This document shows positions 48,530 to 59,995 of a stretch of DNA of 64,000 bases, in pieces. This stretch comes from Lepus europaeus (lineage: Eukaryota; Chordata; Mammalia; Lagomorpha; Leporidae). Position numbers and translations under genes: made by a program. How positions within the stretch are numbered: the first letter of the stretch is position 1; the number at the start of each line of letters is the position of its first letter. The DNA lies in the NCBI RefSeq assembly GCF_033115175.1, contig NC_084839.1, forward strand, positions 36,503,501 through 36,567,500, in the 5' to 3' direction. The notes under the pieces were generated by a model, which saw only the letters and a list, made by a program, of their open reading frames with translations, searched no databases and was not told the origin of the DNA.

Positions 48530-49440
48530 ATATATCTCAGACATGTGGCATCTGTCAAACTGCTAACCCTAACTCTAAGATCAGGCCCATTCCCCAGTCC
48601 AGGCCGGTGGATTGCTCCCGGAGGAGGAATGGCAGGTTGACTTCATGTATATGCCACCAGTTAGGTGAACATGTTACCTTCTGGTGATGGTGGACACCAT
48701 CTCGGGGTGGGTGGAAGCTTTCTCCACTACTAACAAAAGAGCTTCCACCATTCCCACTCTATTATTAAATGATATTATCCCAAGATTTGGATTACCTGCT
48801 TCCATTCAGATAATGGAATGGAGTTCCCAAACTACTCAGATAGTATCTGCCTCTTCACATCTCATGGCATTTTCACATTCCTTATCATGCCCCACTTCAG
48901 GAAAAGTAGAATGGATGAACAGAATTTTAAAGCAGGCTCTGACTAAACTCTCCACCCCAGTCCACTTAGACTGGGTAAAAATTCTTTTAGCTCTGTTAAG
49001 AATTAGATCTCTTCCCCGGAAGCCCTTAATGCTTAGCCCTTTTGAAATTCTCTATGGAAGACCTCTCCTTTAACTGAAACTTCCTTCCTCTACAAAACTC
49101 TGAAGTTATTCCTCCTCTCACTTCTCCTCTTCTTACCTAAATGTGCTTTTACTTATGGACCTATGCAGATACCCACCTACCCAAACCATACTCTCTGCCT
49201 CCCTACTCTATTCCTACCTTTCAACCTGGTGACTGGGTTTATCTAAAACAAAATGAGGCTGCCCTAAAGCCAAAACGGAGTGGGCCCTACCAGGTGATAT
49301 TGACAACCCACACCACTGCCAAACTCAAAAGACACCCCCCTTGGGTACATTTTACTTCATTAAAACTAGTAATATCTCCCTCATATAAGTCTATGCCCAC
49401 AGGACCCACCACTCTCAGGTTGATGCACTAATGAGATGTA
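48530..49440 (+). pseudogene. Retroviral pol remnant: integrase
   Basis: A CX2C of the zinc-binding domain near 48547. The catalytic core starts with WQVDFMYM (first Asp) at about 48630, then MVDTISGWVEAF at 48687. The second Asp region is frameshifted and damaged near 48810, while a later stretch keeps the core's C-terminal helix. The C-terminal domain holds FQPGDWVYLKQ and a GPY-type motif (RSGPYQVILTT), typical of gammaretroviral integrase. A stop and frame change at 49075 separate core and C-terminal domain. Confidence 0.88.
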
Positions 49441-49739
49441 TCCACAGGTAACTCTGCCTCATTTTGGCCATCTTTTCTGCCTTGGGCAATGTCTCTGGTA
49501 TCTCCTTTTGTCCTCATAATCATAGTACTCCTATTTCTTCCATGTCTAATTAATTTATTCCAAAGGTTCTTGCAGGAACAAATAACTGCTGTATCTCAAG
49601 CCTTCTCGCAGGAACAACACAAGACTGCTCTTCTTCAATCAATCTGATCTTGATTATAGACCTCTGCTCAAGTCCTTGCTCCATGTCTATGCCCCCATCA
49701 GCGGGAAGTACCCAGAGAGAAATCGGCACCCCATCTCAT

Positions 49740-50200
49740 CTATACTCAGAGTCAGGATTGATGAAACAAAGACATAAGCCTTGGCTATTCTTGCTCATTG
49801 CCCAAAAGATAAATAAACACTGGAATTTATTCCTTGACTTTGAATCTCAATTGGGTCTCCCACCCTATTGCCTTGACACCCCCACATTCTTTCCCAGGTT
49901 CCCAAGACTCCAGCAGCCACCTGAAATGCCAGTTCCAGGAATTCATCTCCACTGCTCCCCCTTACCCCTTACCCCCACTCCCATCCCTATGCCCTGGAGT
50001 TAGGGCCTTCTGCCATGTGATCCATCAGTGTATCTGCCAGCAGTTGGTCACCCACCTCTAAAAATTTATTTTCCCTGAATAAATTTGGTCTGGCTGTAAA
50101 TTCGTACACTGCCTCTTCTCTATTCTGCGCCTCTTTTCTTAACGTTTTTGCTGTCCTGTGTGAGGAGGCACCAATCTGCACCTGTTTTCCTAATAATAAA
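49740..50200 (+). repeat. Probable 3' LTR of the provirus
   Basis: Non-coding, CT-rich sequence following the env tail remnant. A polyadenylation hexamer (ccctgaataaatttgg, AATAAA at 50078) is followed by a CT-rich R/U5-like region. Edges are uncertain; no matching 5' LTR exists in the window for comparison. Confidence 0.55.
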
Positions 50201-50664
50201 GTATCCACATGAAGAACTAGTGAGTTCCAGTGAAAAGAAAGAGTCATATGCCCATAGTGACATATCAGCTAATGATATATATATAATGGCGGTCCCATAA
50301 AAAGGTATTGCTTAGTGATGTCATAGCCATAATACCTTGTGAAAGTACAAAAGTATGATGTTCATACATGGATGAAATTGCCTAATGACACATTTCTCAG
50401 AATACATACCCGTTTTTTGAGTAATACATGACTGTGTATGATATAAAATATACTTGTTTTCTGACTCAACCCAAAAGCCAGAATTGTCAAGTTTTAGTAG
50501 AAATAATATCATCTATATCAACATTGTGGTAAGTGGGGGAAATGGATTGTAAATGGCACCATTAGTAGGGCTACATTTGCATCAAGCCCTTTTTCCCACC
50601 AGCTCACTAATATGTCTTGGCTTGCTACATGGTGAAGCATTTTATTTTGTTGTTCAAAGTTAGG

Positions 50665-50850
50665 GCTTTGCATCTGTCAAGATGTCAACAAGTGCTGGGG
50701 AATAGATCTGAATCCGTGAGCTTAAAAATATGTCTTGCTGGGCCTTACCCCTGCATCTCCCATAGGTTTAGGGGTAGGTCTCAGGCTTTTGCATTTTTAA
50801 ACAAGCTCCCAGGTAATTATTTATGACCACCAATGTTGAAAAACTACTGT
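50665..50850. mobile_element. MER5-type DNA transposon remnant
   Basis: taggtttaggggtaggtctc, ttttgcatttttaaacaagc, tcccaggtaatta and tgttgaaaaactactgtg follow the second half of MER5A. Confidence 0.7.
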
Positions 50851-51518
50851 GTCAATATTATGTTTGGGAGAATGATGTCTTACTCATAAGTCTAAATAAA
50901 CATAATGAACTATTATTGCAGCTTGAAGGAAAATCGAGCTTAGAAGGGCTGCATTAAGGGATGTCCATGAAATGACTCCTTGGCCTGTTCATGTTTGTCA
51001 GGATTATTTCTCTCCTGTCCTAACCTAGGTCTATTTTATATTTACTTCTGTTATTTTGTAGGTCAAGAGAATATTTTATCGGCTCTCCAGGAAGTATATT
51101 ATTTCAGTTTCCCAAATGATTACAGGTTTCACGGAAAGCATCCAAACCTTACTAAACATATTTAGGACAGAAATTTGTTCCTTAAGATGATGATGTGTTT
51201 TTGTTTTGCTTGGTGTTTTTGAAAGTGCTCATCATAATAGGAAGCTGATCTGAAAATCTGTCCATCAAACCCATCTGCCCTCTGCCTGGATGCCCCCTGG
51301 GAATGCTTTCCTGTCATCACAATGATGCTGACCAGCTTTCTAATCTCAAGAAGTGCCAGGACAATGTTCTGGCAGTGACACTATTTATTTACATCTATGG
51401 GCTCTCAGACTTCATAGGTCTGGGTGTTATAAAAGCTCTTGAAACTATAGGAAGGAAGGGGCCAAGAAGGGAAATGAGCATCTGTTTCCGGGAGAATTAT
51501 ATTTGCATGTATTCCTAC
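50851..51518. other. Intron flank downstream of the penultimate exon's donor
   Basis: No repeat recognised. Plus-strand frames here are not recognised. Confidence 0.5.
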
Positions 51519-51794
51519 CTGGCACTGAAGTTCCAAGTGCGACGAACACAACTGCAGTCACGGAATCTTTCAGGCCAATGGTGCATCCAAAGTGGGAAGC
51601 CAGGTCTCCAATGAAGGCTGTCAGTAGGCCAATCATGAGGATGGAGACAATGAAACAAGCCCAGCCATTCCAGTATTCTGTAGGAGGGACGAAGGCAAAG
51701 AGGACCTTCCAGAATACAGTCAGAAAGTGCATCACATAATCGAAACAGGAGGGCAGCTTCTCCTCCCCACATTCATCATCGTCGTCATCTTCCC
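51519..51794 (-). CDS. SLC8A1: SLC8A1 (NCX1) penultimate coding exon
   Basis: Exon of 276 nt: two bases completing a Gly codon, 91 whole codons, and one G that opens the next Asp codon. It is therefore a phase 1-1 exon. The protein starts with an acidic run (EDDDDDECGEEKLPSC) at the end of the large cytoplasmic loop; the Cys at exon residue 16 matches the NCX1 cysteine reported as palmitoylated. An amphipathic stretch (FDYVMHFLTVFWKVLFAF) follows, then a membrane helix at about residues 40-70, then the start of the alpha-2 repeat (LKDSVTAVVFVALGTSVP). Both splice sites are good: a pyrimidine-rich acceptor ending ctctctag at 51795, and donor CAG|gtagga after 51519. The open frame continues past the donor into the intron, but that part is not exonic. 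Confidence 0.96.
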
Positions 51795-52495
51795 CTAGAG
51801 AGAAAGGAGAGAAGAACAATTCATCACAGCCTGTGTTACCAGAATCTTTCCTTCCTTAGTCCACCATCCTATGGAGACAGGAAGTTATCAGAGGTGGGTG
51901 AGTTCAGACTTCAGAGTCAATTAATCAACCAATTAATGATCCAGGTACTAGAATACCTCCTCAGTGTGGCTCCTTGGTCAATGGCAAAAACTTATCTGCC
52001 GCTAAATTCTGCTCACATGTGATCAACACATTCTTTCTCCGATCATGTTGCCTCTTGTGAGCTTTGTCACTTCAGAAAAATGATAGGATTTCTTCCAAAA
52101 GCCTGGAAGGTTAAGAAAGAAGCCCTGGTTTTGAAGGAAGATAATGGTGGACAGAGTTCTTCCAGGGTTTTTTCTTTCCAACTTGAAGTCCAGCTCTGGA
52201 AATTAATGGTTATATAACACCTAAAGGACAACGTTCAAACAAGGCCCTTCATCACGGCTCTGGGCCTTGCATATTTTTCAAGCCTCATTTCCTATAACTA
52301 TTTCAAACTCAAACTTTGTACTAGCCAAATGGAATTATTTGCATTTTTCTCCAACCATATGCACTTTCTTCTACTTTTGTTCCATGGGACTAACTGTTCT
52401 CCCCTGTACAGCTTTCTCTGATCCCTCCCCTACCAGCTGTGCTAGGAACCCTTCCTCAGAGCTTCTGTGGCCCCAAAACTTGTAATTCTAGATCT

Positions 52496-52670
52496 GTTGT
52501 TTTCAAAGTGTGCTTCCTAAGCTAGCCATTCCAACATCACCAGGGAACCTGTTGGAAGTACTACTTCTAAGTGCCACTGAATCAGATGCTTGGAGGGGAG
52601 AGGCAAGCAGTCAGGCTAGAACAGTCCCTCCCTCCACAAGATTATGATGCGTGCTCATGTTTGGGATACA
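52496..52670. mobile_element. MER5A-type DNA transposon remnant
   Basis: tgttgttttcaaagtgtgct, caccagggaacctgttgga, ccactgaatcagatgcttgg and attatgatgcgtgctcatgt in MER5A order. Confidence 0.75.
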
Positions 52671-52704
52671 TGGCTCTGAATTCTACCTGTTCCCTTTCCT
52701 TTCC

Positions 52705-52825
52705 TTTTTTAGCTGACTGTGAACCCTTCAAAGTAGGAATTCATTATTTTTGTGTGTCTGGCGTTTGGTACCATCTGCAGTGTTTGGAACAGGGTAATGA
52801 TGTGCTTGTTAAATAAAGGGATGCA
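52705..52825 (+). repeat. L2 3' end
   Basis: cttcaaagtaggaattcatt, tgtgtctggcgtttggtacc, gcagtgtttggaacagggta and ttgttaaataaagggatg follow the L2 terminal region. Confidence 0.6.
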
Positions 52826-53117
52826 TGTATTATATAATACATATATCTCAATTTCAAATACATATAAAACAATTTCACCATTTATGTCCCATTGTATCAA
52901 TGTACAAACAAATGCAAAAAGCCTGGAATTTTATTACAGGAACAAGGAAGTCAAAAAATAGTACTCTAAAATCCAGATTTCATTTGTGATGCGAGGATAA
53001 TCCCCATTCACATATTTTAAAATTAGGAATGTTGAATGCCAACTTTTCTTGAAATGACAGCAAACATTTTCATGCACTTTGTGGTTCCTTAAATACTTGT
53101 TCATACACTCTGACCTT

Positions 53118-53666
53118 GTCATCATGGATTTATTTTACTTTTCCAACCACTGCAGCTGGCAGCAGGTGGGGCTGTTGAAGTTCCAGCTGACCATGTGACC
53201 TGTGATGGCCAACATGGAGCAAATATGTGTGTTCTCCTTGAGATGCTCCACGGTAAGGCCATCTGGTGCTGATCACATCTGGGAAAACCCTTGGAAAGCA
53301 TTTGAGGTTTAGGGGAAAATTGCCTCTCACAAAACATGAAAGAGGAATGTCTGGATGTGTCATCATTTTATAGGGAGAGAGAAGAGGCCATGGCCTGCCG
53401 TCCCCAAACACATGGTCAGAATTATGATGCAAATAGGCTTCAGGAATCTGTTGAGGAAGCAGCATCATTTTGGAAGCTTTGGAAAGCCTCCAGTAAATCA
53501 TTGCGAAGAAGCTCCAGTAGATGCGTGGAATCAGCTTGGGAGACAAGGAGGAAACTTGAATCCGGTCAGCTGGTTGAAACAAATGTGTGAGAGAGAGAGG
53601 GTTGCTGACTGTCGTCCAGTGTTCATGCTGTATGGTTACTTTATGTTTCTAACATCAACTGCATGA
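53118..53666. other. Unidentified segment with overlapping open frames on both strands
   Basis: A 150-codon minus-strand frame (53130-53582) overlaps plus-strand frames of 84 and 103 codons. No domain is recognisable. The left part (tgaccatgtgacctgtgatg) looks like the interior of an old MaLR-type LTR, so this is more likely a decayed repeat than a gene. Confidence 0.35.
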
Positions 53667-53699
53667 AGGCAGAAGGTGCTTTTTAATAACAACAAGGCT

Positions 53700-54083
53700 A
53701 CACCATGTTTTCTGTAAATTCGTATGTAGAAGCCCCAGCCCCAATAGTTCAGCATGTGACCTTATTTGGAGATAGGACTTTTAAGAGGAAATTAAGATAA
53801 AGCGGAACTATCCATGTGCGGCCCTACCCTAGTTTGACTGATGATCTCATAAAAAGAGGAGCTTGAGACATGCAGAGAAACACAAGGGAGATGTGTGCAC
53901 AGCTGAAAGACCAAGGAAGGGCCCAGAATGGCAGACATTTATTTGCAAGCCAAGGAGAGAAGCCAAACCTACTTAGACTTCAGTTTTGGAATTCTGGCAT
54001 CTAGAACTGTGAGAAAATAAATTTTTCTTGTTGAAACCACCCAGTGTGCTATACTTTATTAGGAGAGCCCTGGCAAACTGACA
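53700..54083 (+). mobile_element. MLT1-type (ERVL-MaLR) solo LTR
   Basis: gaagccccagccccaatagt, atgtgaccttatttggagat, gatctcataaaaagagga, caagccaaggagagaagcca, ctagaactgtgagaaaataa, gaaaccacccagtgtgctat and gccctggcaaactgacaca are in the order of an MLT1-like LTR, including the poly(A) hexamer. Confidence 0.7.
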
Positions 54084-55930
54084 CAGCAGCCCTTAGAAAA
54101 ATTCCTCTCTCATGGCATGTGAGCCTAGTGTACATGTATAGGAAGATGACATTGTAGACCATAAGTAGGTACAACTGTTATGTATCTACTAAGCCAAAAA
54201 TTAATAATCTAGAAATTTTGTGCCACCAACTTTTTCTTGTTTCCTTATATTTCTTTTCTCCTTACATTACTGTTCTTCCTACTTCTCAATTACCCTACAC
54301 TTAACTTCTAGAGAAATCAGTGACAGCTGCACTTTGTTGAAGGCGAGAGGAAGACGAGGAGCCCAGAAAAGCACCTAGCTCTCTAGCTATATTTATTTTG
54401 TATTTGATCCTTTCCAATTTCTGTATTTGTGGAATTCTGTAATTTCTCAGGATATATAATTAAAATGTTTGGAAAATACTGAACTTTAATCAGTAGTTGA
54501 TAGACAGACTCTCTGCATCAGATTCTACAAAATTACTTAATTTTGAGATCTAAGCCTCCTATTTTGAAGATAGACAAGAAAACAAATCACGAAGCTCCTC
54601 AGGAGAAATAACACTTAGAAATCGAGAATAGGTATTTGTCTTCAAGATGGAAATAATACCTTCCCAGGAGAGATGTGCAGGGGGAATAATTAATCTTCTT
54701 TGAAAAGTGTTTGTGGATATTTCAAGGTAATTATTATCATGCTAGTTATCATTATTTTCTTTCACTTGGAATTGTTACTGTGTTTCCCTATCATTATTTA
54801 ATTGCTTAGTCAACATGCTGTGTCCAAAGGTTACGGGTAGGTTTTTTAAAAGCAAAATTTAATCTTGCCCTCTAAAATTAACATTGTGATCCATTAATGC
54901 AAAATGTGTATGCGTGTCCGTTTGAGAGAAACAGAGACAGAGAGGTGGGGAATGGGGATGGAGTTTACTTCTGCAGGCTTCTGGCATTACTAGGAAACTT
55001 AAATGTTTTAATGCTTAAGTCTGGATTGGAAGGCTCATCTGTTTTACAGCATTTGAAAGGAAAGTTGCTTCTCGTCCTTTCCCCTGGGTTCTCTCTGTGC
55101 TTTGTGCATTTTAATCTCCAACTGAGATGTCAATTAAATATTAAAAGTGAACACTGACTATTGTGCATGATGCACAATTATCCCATCTTGGGGAAGGACA
55201 AAGAAATATTATGTTCATCCATCACCATCTGGACTATACTTAAGTCTTTTCCTTGCAAAGAGCAGGGTAACATTTTTTTTTTTAAAAAGACACAGCAAAT
55301 AACTTCCCACCTTCCAAACCCTGGGAGTATCTTTTATATGAGTTCAGAGATGGTAGCAATTTACTGATTCTGTATGTTTGCTGGCTCAAGGTAACTGAAG
55401 GCTACATAAGTCTTTCAAGTCCCTCCTCTATGTTACCAAAGAAACTGGTTGGTGGGTTTGCTTTTATAGGATCCCAAGTAAACCCTTCTTATCTCACAAT
55501 CCTTCTTTTTGGCTTTATGGATTCCACTAATGGAAAGAAAAACAAACTGTATTTGATTAATCCCTCCCATAGCCTTTTAAATGACTTCCCTGTTGGACTT
55601 CCTAAATATAGCCACAAAAACAGGCAAATCATTAAAAGTGCAGAGTGGAGGGGGCATTACTCAGCTATTGGTGTAACAGTGGTTGCACTGCCCCTGTGGT
55701 GAAGCAGGAGAACACGGGCGTCCTCAGCACACTTGATCATAAAGGAAACCCCAAGTGTGGCACCTGCAGATCACAAAGCTCTTAACGTCTGTAGGTGTTT
55801 GTTGATGTCCCAACTTAGGCGCTCAGGGTTTGGACTCAGGGAGAGCTTCGAGACCCCGAAAGAAAGGCTGCTGGGGTGTCATGGACACTTGCATTAGAAG
55901 CCTGCAGTCAACTTCTAGTTCAGATCGCTT
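54084..55930. other. Intron without recognised feature
   Basis: No SINE, LINE or exon recognised. Short unrecognised frames only. Confidence 0.5.
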
Positions 55931-55934
55931 GTTC

Positions 55935-56030
55935 AGGGACCAGGTACTCAAACTCCCTGAGCCTTGGTTCCTCATCTGTCAAACAGCTGTCACGGAGCTG
56001 TTGTGCGGACCAGAAGAGGAAACGTCCAAG
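55935..56030 (+). repeat. Possible MIR core
   Basis: actccctgagccttggttcc, tcatctgtcaaacagctgtc and agctgttgtgcgga resemble the MIR core on the plus strand. Confidence 0.5.
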
Positions 56031-56244
56031 TCCATTGTAACAGTGATCCCTTTGCAGACAGATGTGCCCTACTCCATTACTGTTACTTGTCAGAAGGCAG
56101 GCAGTAAATCAATACAACCTGAGTTATCCTGATTCCATGAATCTATATTCTGCTTGAATGAGCCATTATCACTGCAGTTATCCTGAGCTGCTTGATTTTA
56201 AGAAAACAGGGGAAGAACAGAGGGAGGGAACATGACAGGGTATC

Positions 56245-56425
56245 TGCTAAGTGGCAGGCACTGAGCTAAATTCTTTCACATATCTGATCTTATTTCATCC
56301 TTACAATAGCCTTTACATATGAAGAACTTGAAGTTCAGAGAATTTAAGTGACTTTCTAAAATAATCACAGTTAGTAAGTAGCCGAGTTAGGATTTGATCT
56401 AAAGCCCAGGGAACATTTACTGCTC
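56245..56425 (-). repeat. MIR remnant, antisense
   Basis: ctgctaagtggcaggcactg, tttcacatatctgatcttat, ccttacaatagcctttacat, tgaagttcagagaatttaag, cacagttagtaagtagccga, gttaggatttgatctaaagc: a clear antisense MIR. Confidence 0.85.
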
Positions 56426-57141
56426 GCGATGCCTATTGAAGCAAGTTGAAGCATCTATCACATGTTGATTCAAAGTTTGATTCTGAGAGTTCTAATGCCT
56501 GGCGCTGATAGATACAATGCTTACACCTTTTAAGACTGTGGAAATAACAACGCATCATCAGTAATATTTGCATTCAACCACTTTCCAGATTTGAGGTTTT
56601 TTGTAGAGTTAGTCATAAGCTTTGTCTCAAGCCCTTGGAGGAGCAAGTGAGCAGGGAAAAGGGCAATCAAGTAGAGGGAGGGCTTCATGGTTGTAACTAT
56701 TTTGGAATCTCTAGAATAGGACAAGTTCTTATACCATTCCCCCTTGGCAAAGGTCAACCATCTGATTCTGAATCCAACATCCTGGTTTGCATCTAAGTCT
56801 CAACTCCAGAATTTGGGAAAATGGTCTACATTATCACATCTGTGATACAAAGCAGTTTGGAAACTGTTCCTTTGTTCAGCTGAGGAGGTGTCTGATTTTG
56901 AATCCTTCCAGGGATCCACTAGACTTTCTCCTCCATATCAAGTTACAAGAAGTAAGTGTTAAACAACAATTACAATTCAAATTTCATTCCACTGTTAGAT
57001 ATTTCCATTTCTCTTTGCTTTCAAAGGTTGACAAAATTATTCAATTTACAAGATGAAAGAAACCCAAGAAATCAGCTGCTTCACCCCTTACCATTTTAAA
57101 AGAATAACCGGGCACTGTGATTCATTTGATGAATTTTGGTT
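56426..57141. other. Intron without recognised feature
   Basis: No repeat recognised except a possible tiny CSINE head-like match at 57105-57130 (gggcactgtgattcattt). Confidence 0.45.
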
Positions 57142-57152
57142 CTCTTACTTTC

Positions 57153-57471
57153 CTTCGTTAAAAGATTCATGTATTTATTTGAAGGGCAGAGTGACACCGA
57201 GAGTGGGAGACAGATTTTCCACTCTTTAACTCCCCAAATGGCTGCACCAGCCTGGGCTGGGCAAGGCTAAAACCAGGAGCCAGGAACTCCATCATGTTCT
57301 CCCACATGGGTAGCAGTGGCCAAAGTGCTTGGGCTATTATCTGCTGCCTCCCGGGCACATTAGCTGGAAGCTGGATCAGGAGCAAAGTAGCTAGGACTCA
57401 AACTGGCACTCCGAATTGGGATGCCAGCATCACCAGTGGCAGTTTAGCCTGCTGTGCCAAAATGCTAACCC
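57153..57471 (-). mobile_element. CSINE, minus strand (older), with 11-bp target duplication
   Basis: Antisense C repeat of the older type (gctgcaccagcctgggctgg). Flanked by ctcttactttc at 57142-57152 and 57472-57482. Confidence 0.93.
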
Positions 57472-57482
57472 CTCTTACTTTC

Positions 57483-58652
57483 TTGCATCTGGTTTTATCT
57501 CTGTGTGTGTACACATGTGAGTTTAACACATTAGGGCTTGAATTAAACCCAGTGGCTTTTACTGTTTCTCTCACACAGTGATCAAAAATTTCTTTTCTCT
57601 TTTCCCTTTTATGTGCTTACATTTTCATTTCTAGTGAGAAAACAATTATTATGTCCAAGCTTAATGGCTTCTAGATGCTATGAAATTCAGTAATCTCAAA
57701 TGTGCTTCCAAACGGGAATTTGCTTCTTGTTCTGGATTTTGGAAAAGTACAGTAAATATCACCCTATAACCTAGTGAGTGGGAAGTATTTACATTTTCTC
57801 TGATATAAAATAGGTGTCAACAATTTTACTTCTAAGTATATTGAAAAAGAATTCCTTATAAGTAATATATAAATAAGCACTTTCTTAAAACACAATTTGC
57901 TCAAATTTCTAGATCCATGAGTTCCAAAAGCACAGAAAAAATGCTTTTATCAACTAAGCATTAGAAAACTTTAGTTGTCTGAGCTTTCCAAACTCAACCC
58001 CTGTTGAATGTGAATTGCTTTAAAATCTCTGTGCCAAATGGTCACCTGTGTCACACCTAACACTTTCAGCTGTCAGGGAACTTCTGATCTCACGAGCAGG
58101 GTTTGAGTGCTCAGTCAGCTCATCTGTACAGGTTCTGTATCCCCTTGGCCATACAGAACAAGCCCAACCCTGAGCCACATGACACTTCTTCAGGCATCTC
58201 TAGCTGGCCAATTTCATAAAATCCTCAGTCTTTGTTCCAAGTTCCTTTGTCCAGTTGGCCATGCTCCTCTGAGCATTCTCTGACTTAGCCATATCCTTAT
58301 TGCAAAAAAAATACAGTGCTTGGAGCTGAACACAGTTCAGGAAGCACTTAACACACCTGCAGTGAGAAAGGTCTCTCACTTTTCTCACTCTGGACACATT
58401 TACATTCATTACTGAACATACCAAGCTTCTGGTAGCTACACAGGTATCACCATACAATGAGCTTACATATACCACCACTAACAACAACTATTTCAATGCC
58501 AGTTCTAAGTCATAGTTTCCACTTGTCACAGGTTTGGAGACACAAATGTACAATCTTGCTCATTTAGCCATATTAAGTTCTTTTTAAAGAGAAGTGATTA
58601 CTATCTTCCTTTTCATATAAAACTGTCACAACAAAACCCCATACCTTGAAAT
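57483..58652. other. Intron without recognised feature
   Basis: A 95-codon minus-strand frame at 58200-58487 is Cys-rich but unrecognised and has no splice context. No transposon recognised. Confidence 0.45.
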
Positions 58653-58668
58653 CATGCCAGCTTTTTCT

Positions 58669-59029
58669 TTTTTTTTTATTTTCTTTTTTTATTTTTGACA
58701 GGCAGAGTGGACAGTGAGAGAGAGGAGAGAGAGACAGAGAGAAAGGTCTTCCTTTGCCGTTGGTTCACTCTCCAATGGCCGCCGCGGTAGCGCGCTGCAG
58801 CTGGCGCACCGTGCTGTTCCAATGGCAGGAGCCAGGTGCTTCTCCTGGTCTCCCATGGGGTGCAGGGCACAAGCACTTGGCCATCCTCCACTGCACTCCC
58901 TGGCCACAGCAGAGAGCTGGCCTGGAAGAGGGGCAACCGGGACAGGATCGGTGCCCCGACCGGGACTAGAACCCGGTGTGCCAGTGCCACAAGGCGGAGG
59001 ATTAGCCTAGTGAGCCGCAGTGCCGGCCA
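58669..59029 (-). mobile_element. CSINE, minus strand, young, with 16-bp target duplication
   Basis: Near-consensus antisense C repeat with a long T tract. Perfect 16-bp direct repeats catgccagctttttct at 58653-58668 and 59030-59045. Confidence 0.96.
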
Positions 59030-59054
59030 CATGCCAGCTTTTTCTAAGAATTTT

Positions 59055-59535
59055 CTTTCAGCTGATGACTGGATAAAGAAAATAGGATTCATATATACAA
59101 TGGAATACTATTCAGCCATAAAGAAGAATGAAATCCTGTCTTCTGCAACAAAACAGTTGCAACTCGAGGCCATTATGCTTAGTGGAATAAGCCAGGCCCA
59201 AAAAAGAAATACCATGTTTTCTAAGTGGTAGTTAATATAGATTACAAAAAAAATGTATAAGAGTGGGACTGACATCTTATGATTTGACTATTGCTTTTAG
59301 CCCTTGTCTTTATGCCTGTAGAGCATTGGTCTTTCTATTTTTTTTTATTTTTTGAACAGTAAAGAGTGGTGCATTAAGCCTGTGCTTATAAAGTAAATTA
59401 TGTTATTATAAAAAATTTAAAACAAAAGGAAGGAATGGGGGATTAAGGGAGGGATGGAGGGAAGTTTAGTTATCTTAGAATTGTATCTATGAAATACATG
59501 AAATCCGTTCTCTTTATATTAACACAAATTTTAAA
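59055..59535 (+). mobile_element. LINE-1 3' end, plus strand, 5'-truncated
   Basis: Starts in ORF2 (gctgatgactggataaagaa, ggaatactattcagccataa, gtggaataagccaggccc) and runs through the 3' UTR to tatgaaatacatgaaatccg. Same lineage as 35890-36942. Confidence 0.92.
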
Positions 59536-59653
59536 AGTGACCTATTTTAGGGATTAATACTTCTTAATTGAAGACATTTATGTAAATTCTCATATTTCCA
59601 CTTGTTTTTTTCTTAAATTCAAAAATAAATGAATTTCAAATCTATATTTATAA

Positions 59654-59995
59654 TCTTATTTTTTTTGACAGGCAGAGTGGATAGTGAGAGAGAGAGACAG
59701 AGAGAAAGGTCTTCCTTTTTGCCCTTGGTTCACCCTCCAATGGCCGCCGTGGTTGGCGCGCTGCAGCTGGCACACCGCATTGATCCGACGGCAGGAGCCA
59801 GGTGCTTCTCCTGGTCTCCCATGGGGTGCGGGGCCCAAGCACTTGGGCCATCCTCCACTGCACTCCCTGGCCACAGCAGAGAGCTGGCCTGGAAGAGGGG
59901 CAACCAGGAAAGGATCGGTGCCCCGACCGGGACTAGAAGCCGGTGTGCTGGCGCCGCAAGGCAGAGGATTAGCCTATTGAGCCACGGCGCCGGCA
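59654..59995 (-). mobile_element. CSINE, minus strand, young, with 17-bp target duplication
   Basis: Near-consensus antisense C repeat. Perfect 17-bp direct repeats caaatctatatttataa at 59637-59653 and 59996-60012. Same orientation as, and very similar to, the copy at 58669-59029. Confidence 0.96.

Larger units (their letters stand above)
47020..50200 (+). mobile_element. Degraded gammaretrovirus-like endogenous retrovirus, 5'-truncated
   Basis: In order: the end of the reverse transcriptase/connection region (about 47020-47500), RNase H (about 47520-47960), integrase zinc finger and core (48530-49070), integrase C-terminal domain (49141-49440), only a transmembrane-tail remnant of env (about 49490-49650), then an LTR-like region with AATAAA at 50078-50083. 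No 5' LTR, primer-binding site, gag, protease or RT active-site region is seen. Frameshifts and stops break every domain and a LINE-1 3' end is inserted in pol. Gamma affinity rests on the C-terminal integrase domain and overall layout. Non-functional. Confidence 0.85.
29990..51518 (-). other. SLC8A1: SLC8A1 last intron (phase 1, 21.5 kb)
   Basis: GT-AG intron between the two exons. On the minus strand the donor is gtagga at 51518 and the acceptor ends cctctgcag at 29990. It interrupts the alpha-2 repeat codon for Asp in TSVPDTFAS. It carries about eight CSINEs, four LINE-1 fragments plus an L1 inside the provirus, a 5'-truncated retroviral element and several MIR and MER5 remnants. No other SLC8A1 coding exon was recognised inside it. 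Confidence 0.93.

Noticed and set aside
47020..50200. Possibility of a functional retroviral polymerase or integrase
   Set aside because: Multiple frameshifts, stops, a LINE-1 insertion and missing 5' half, gag and env exclude function.
51445..51518. C-terminal part of the minus-strand frame that continues past exon 51519-51794
   Set aside because: It reads through a consensus donor (CAG|gtagga), and the protein continues correctly only after splicing to 29989.
58200..58487. 95-codon Cys-rich minus-strand frame considered as an upstream SLC8A1 exon or small gene
   Set aside because: No similarity to the NCX1 loop, no acceptor/donor pair fitting phase 1, and no family recognised.
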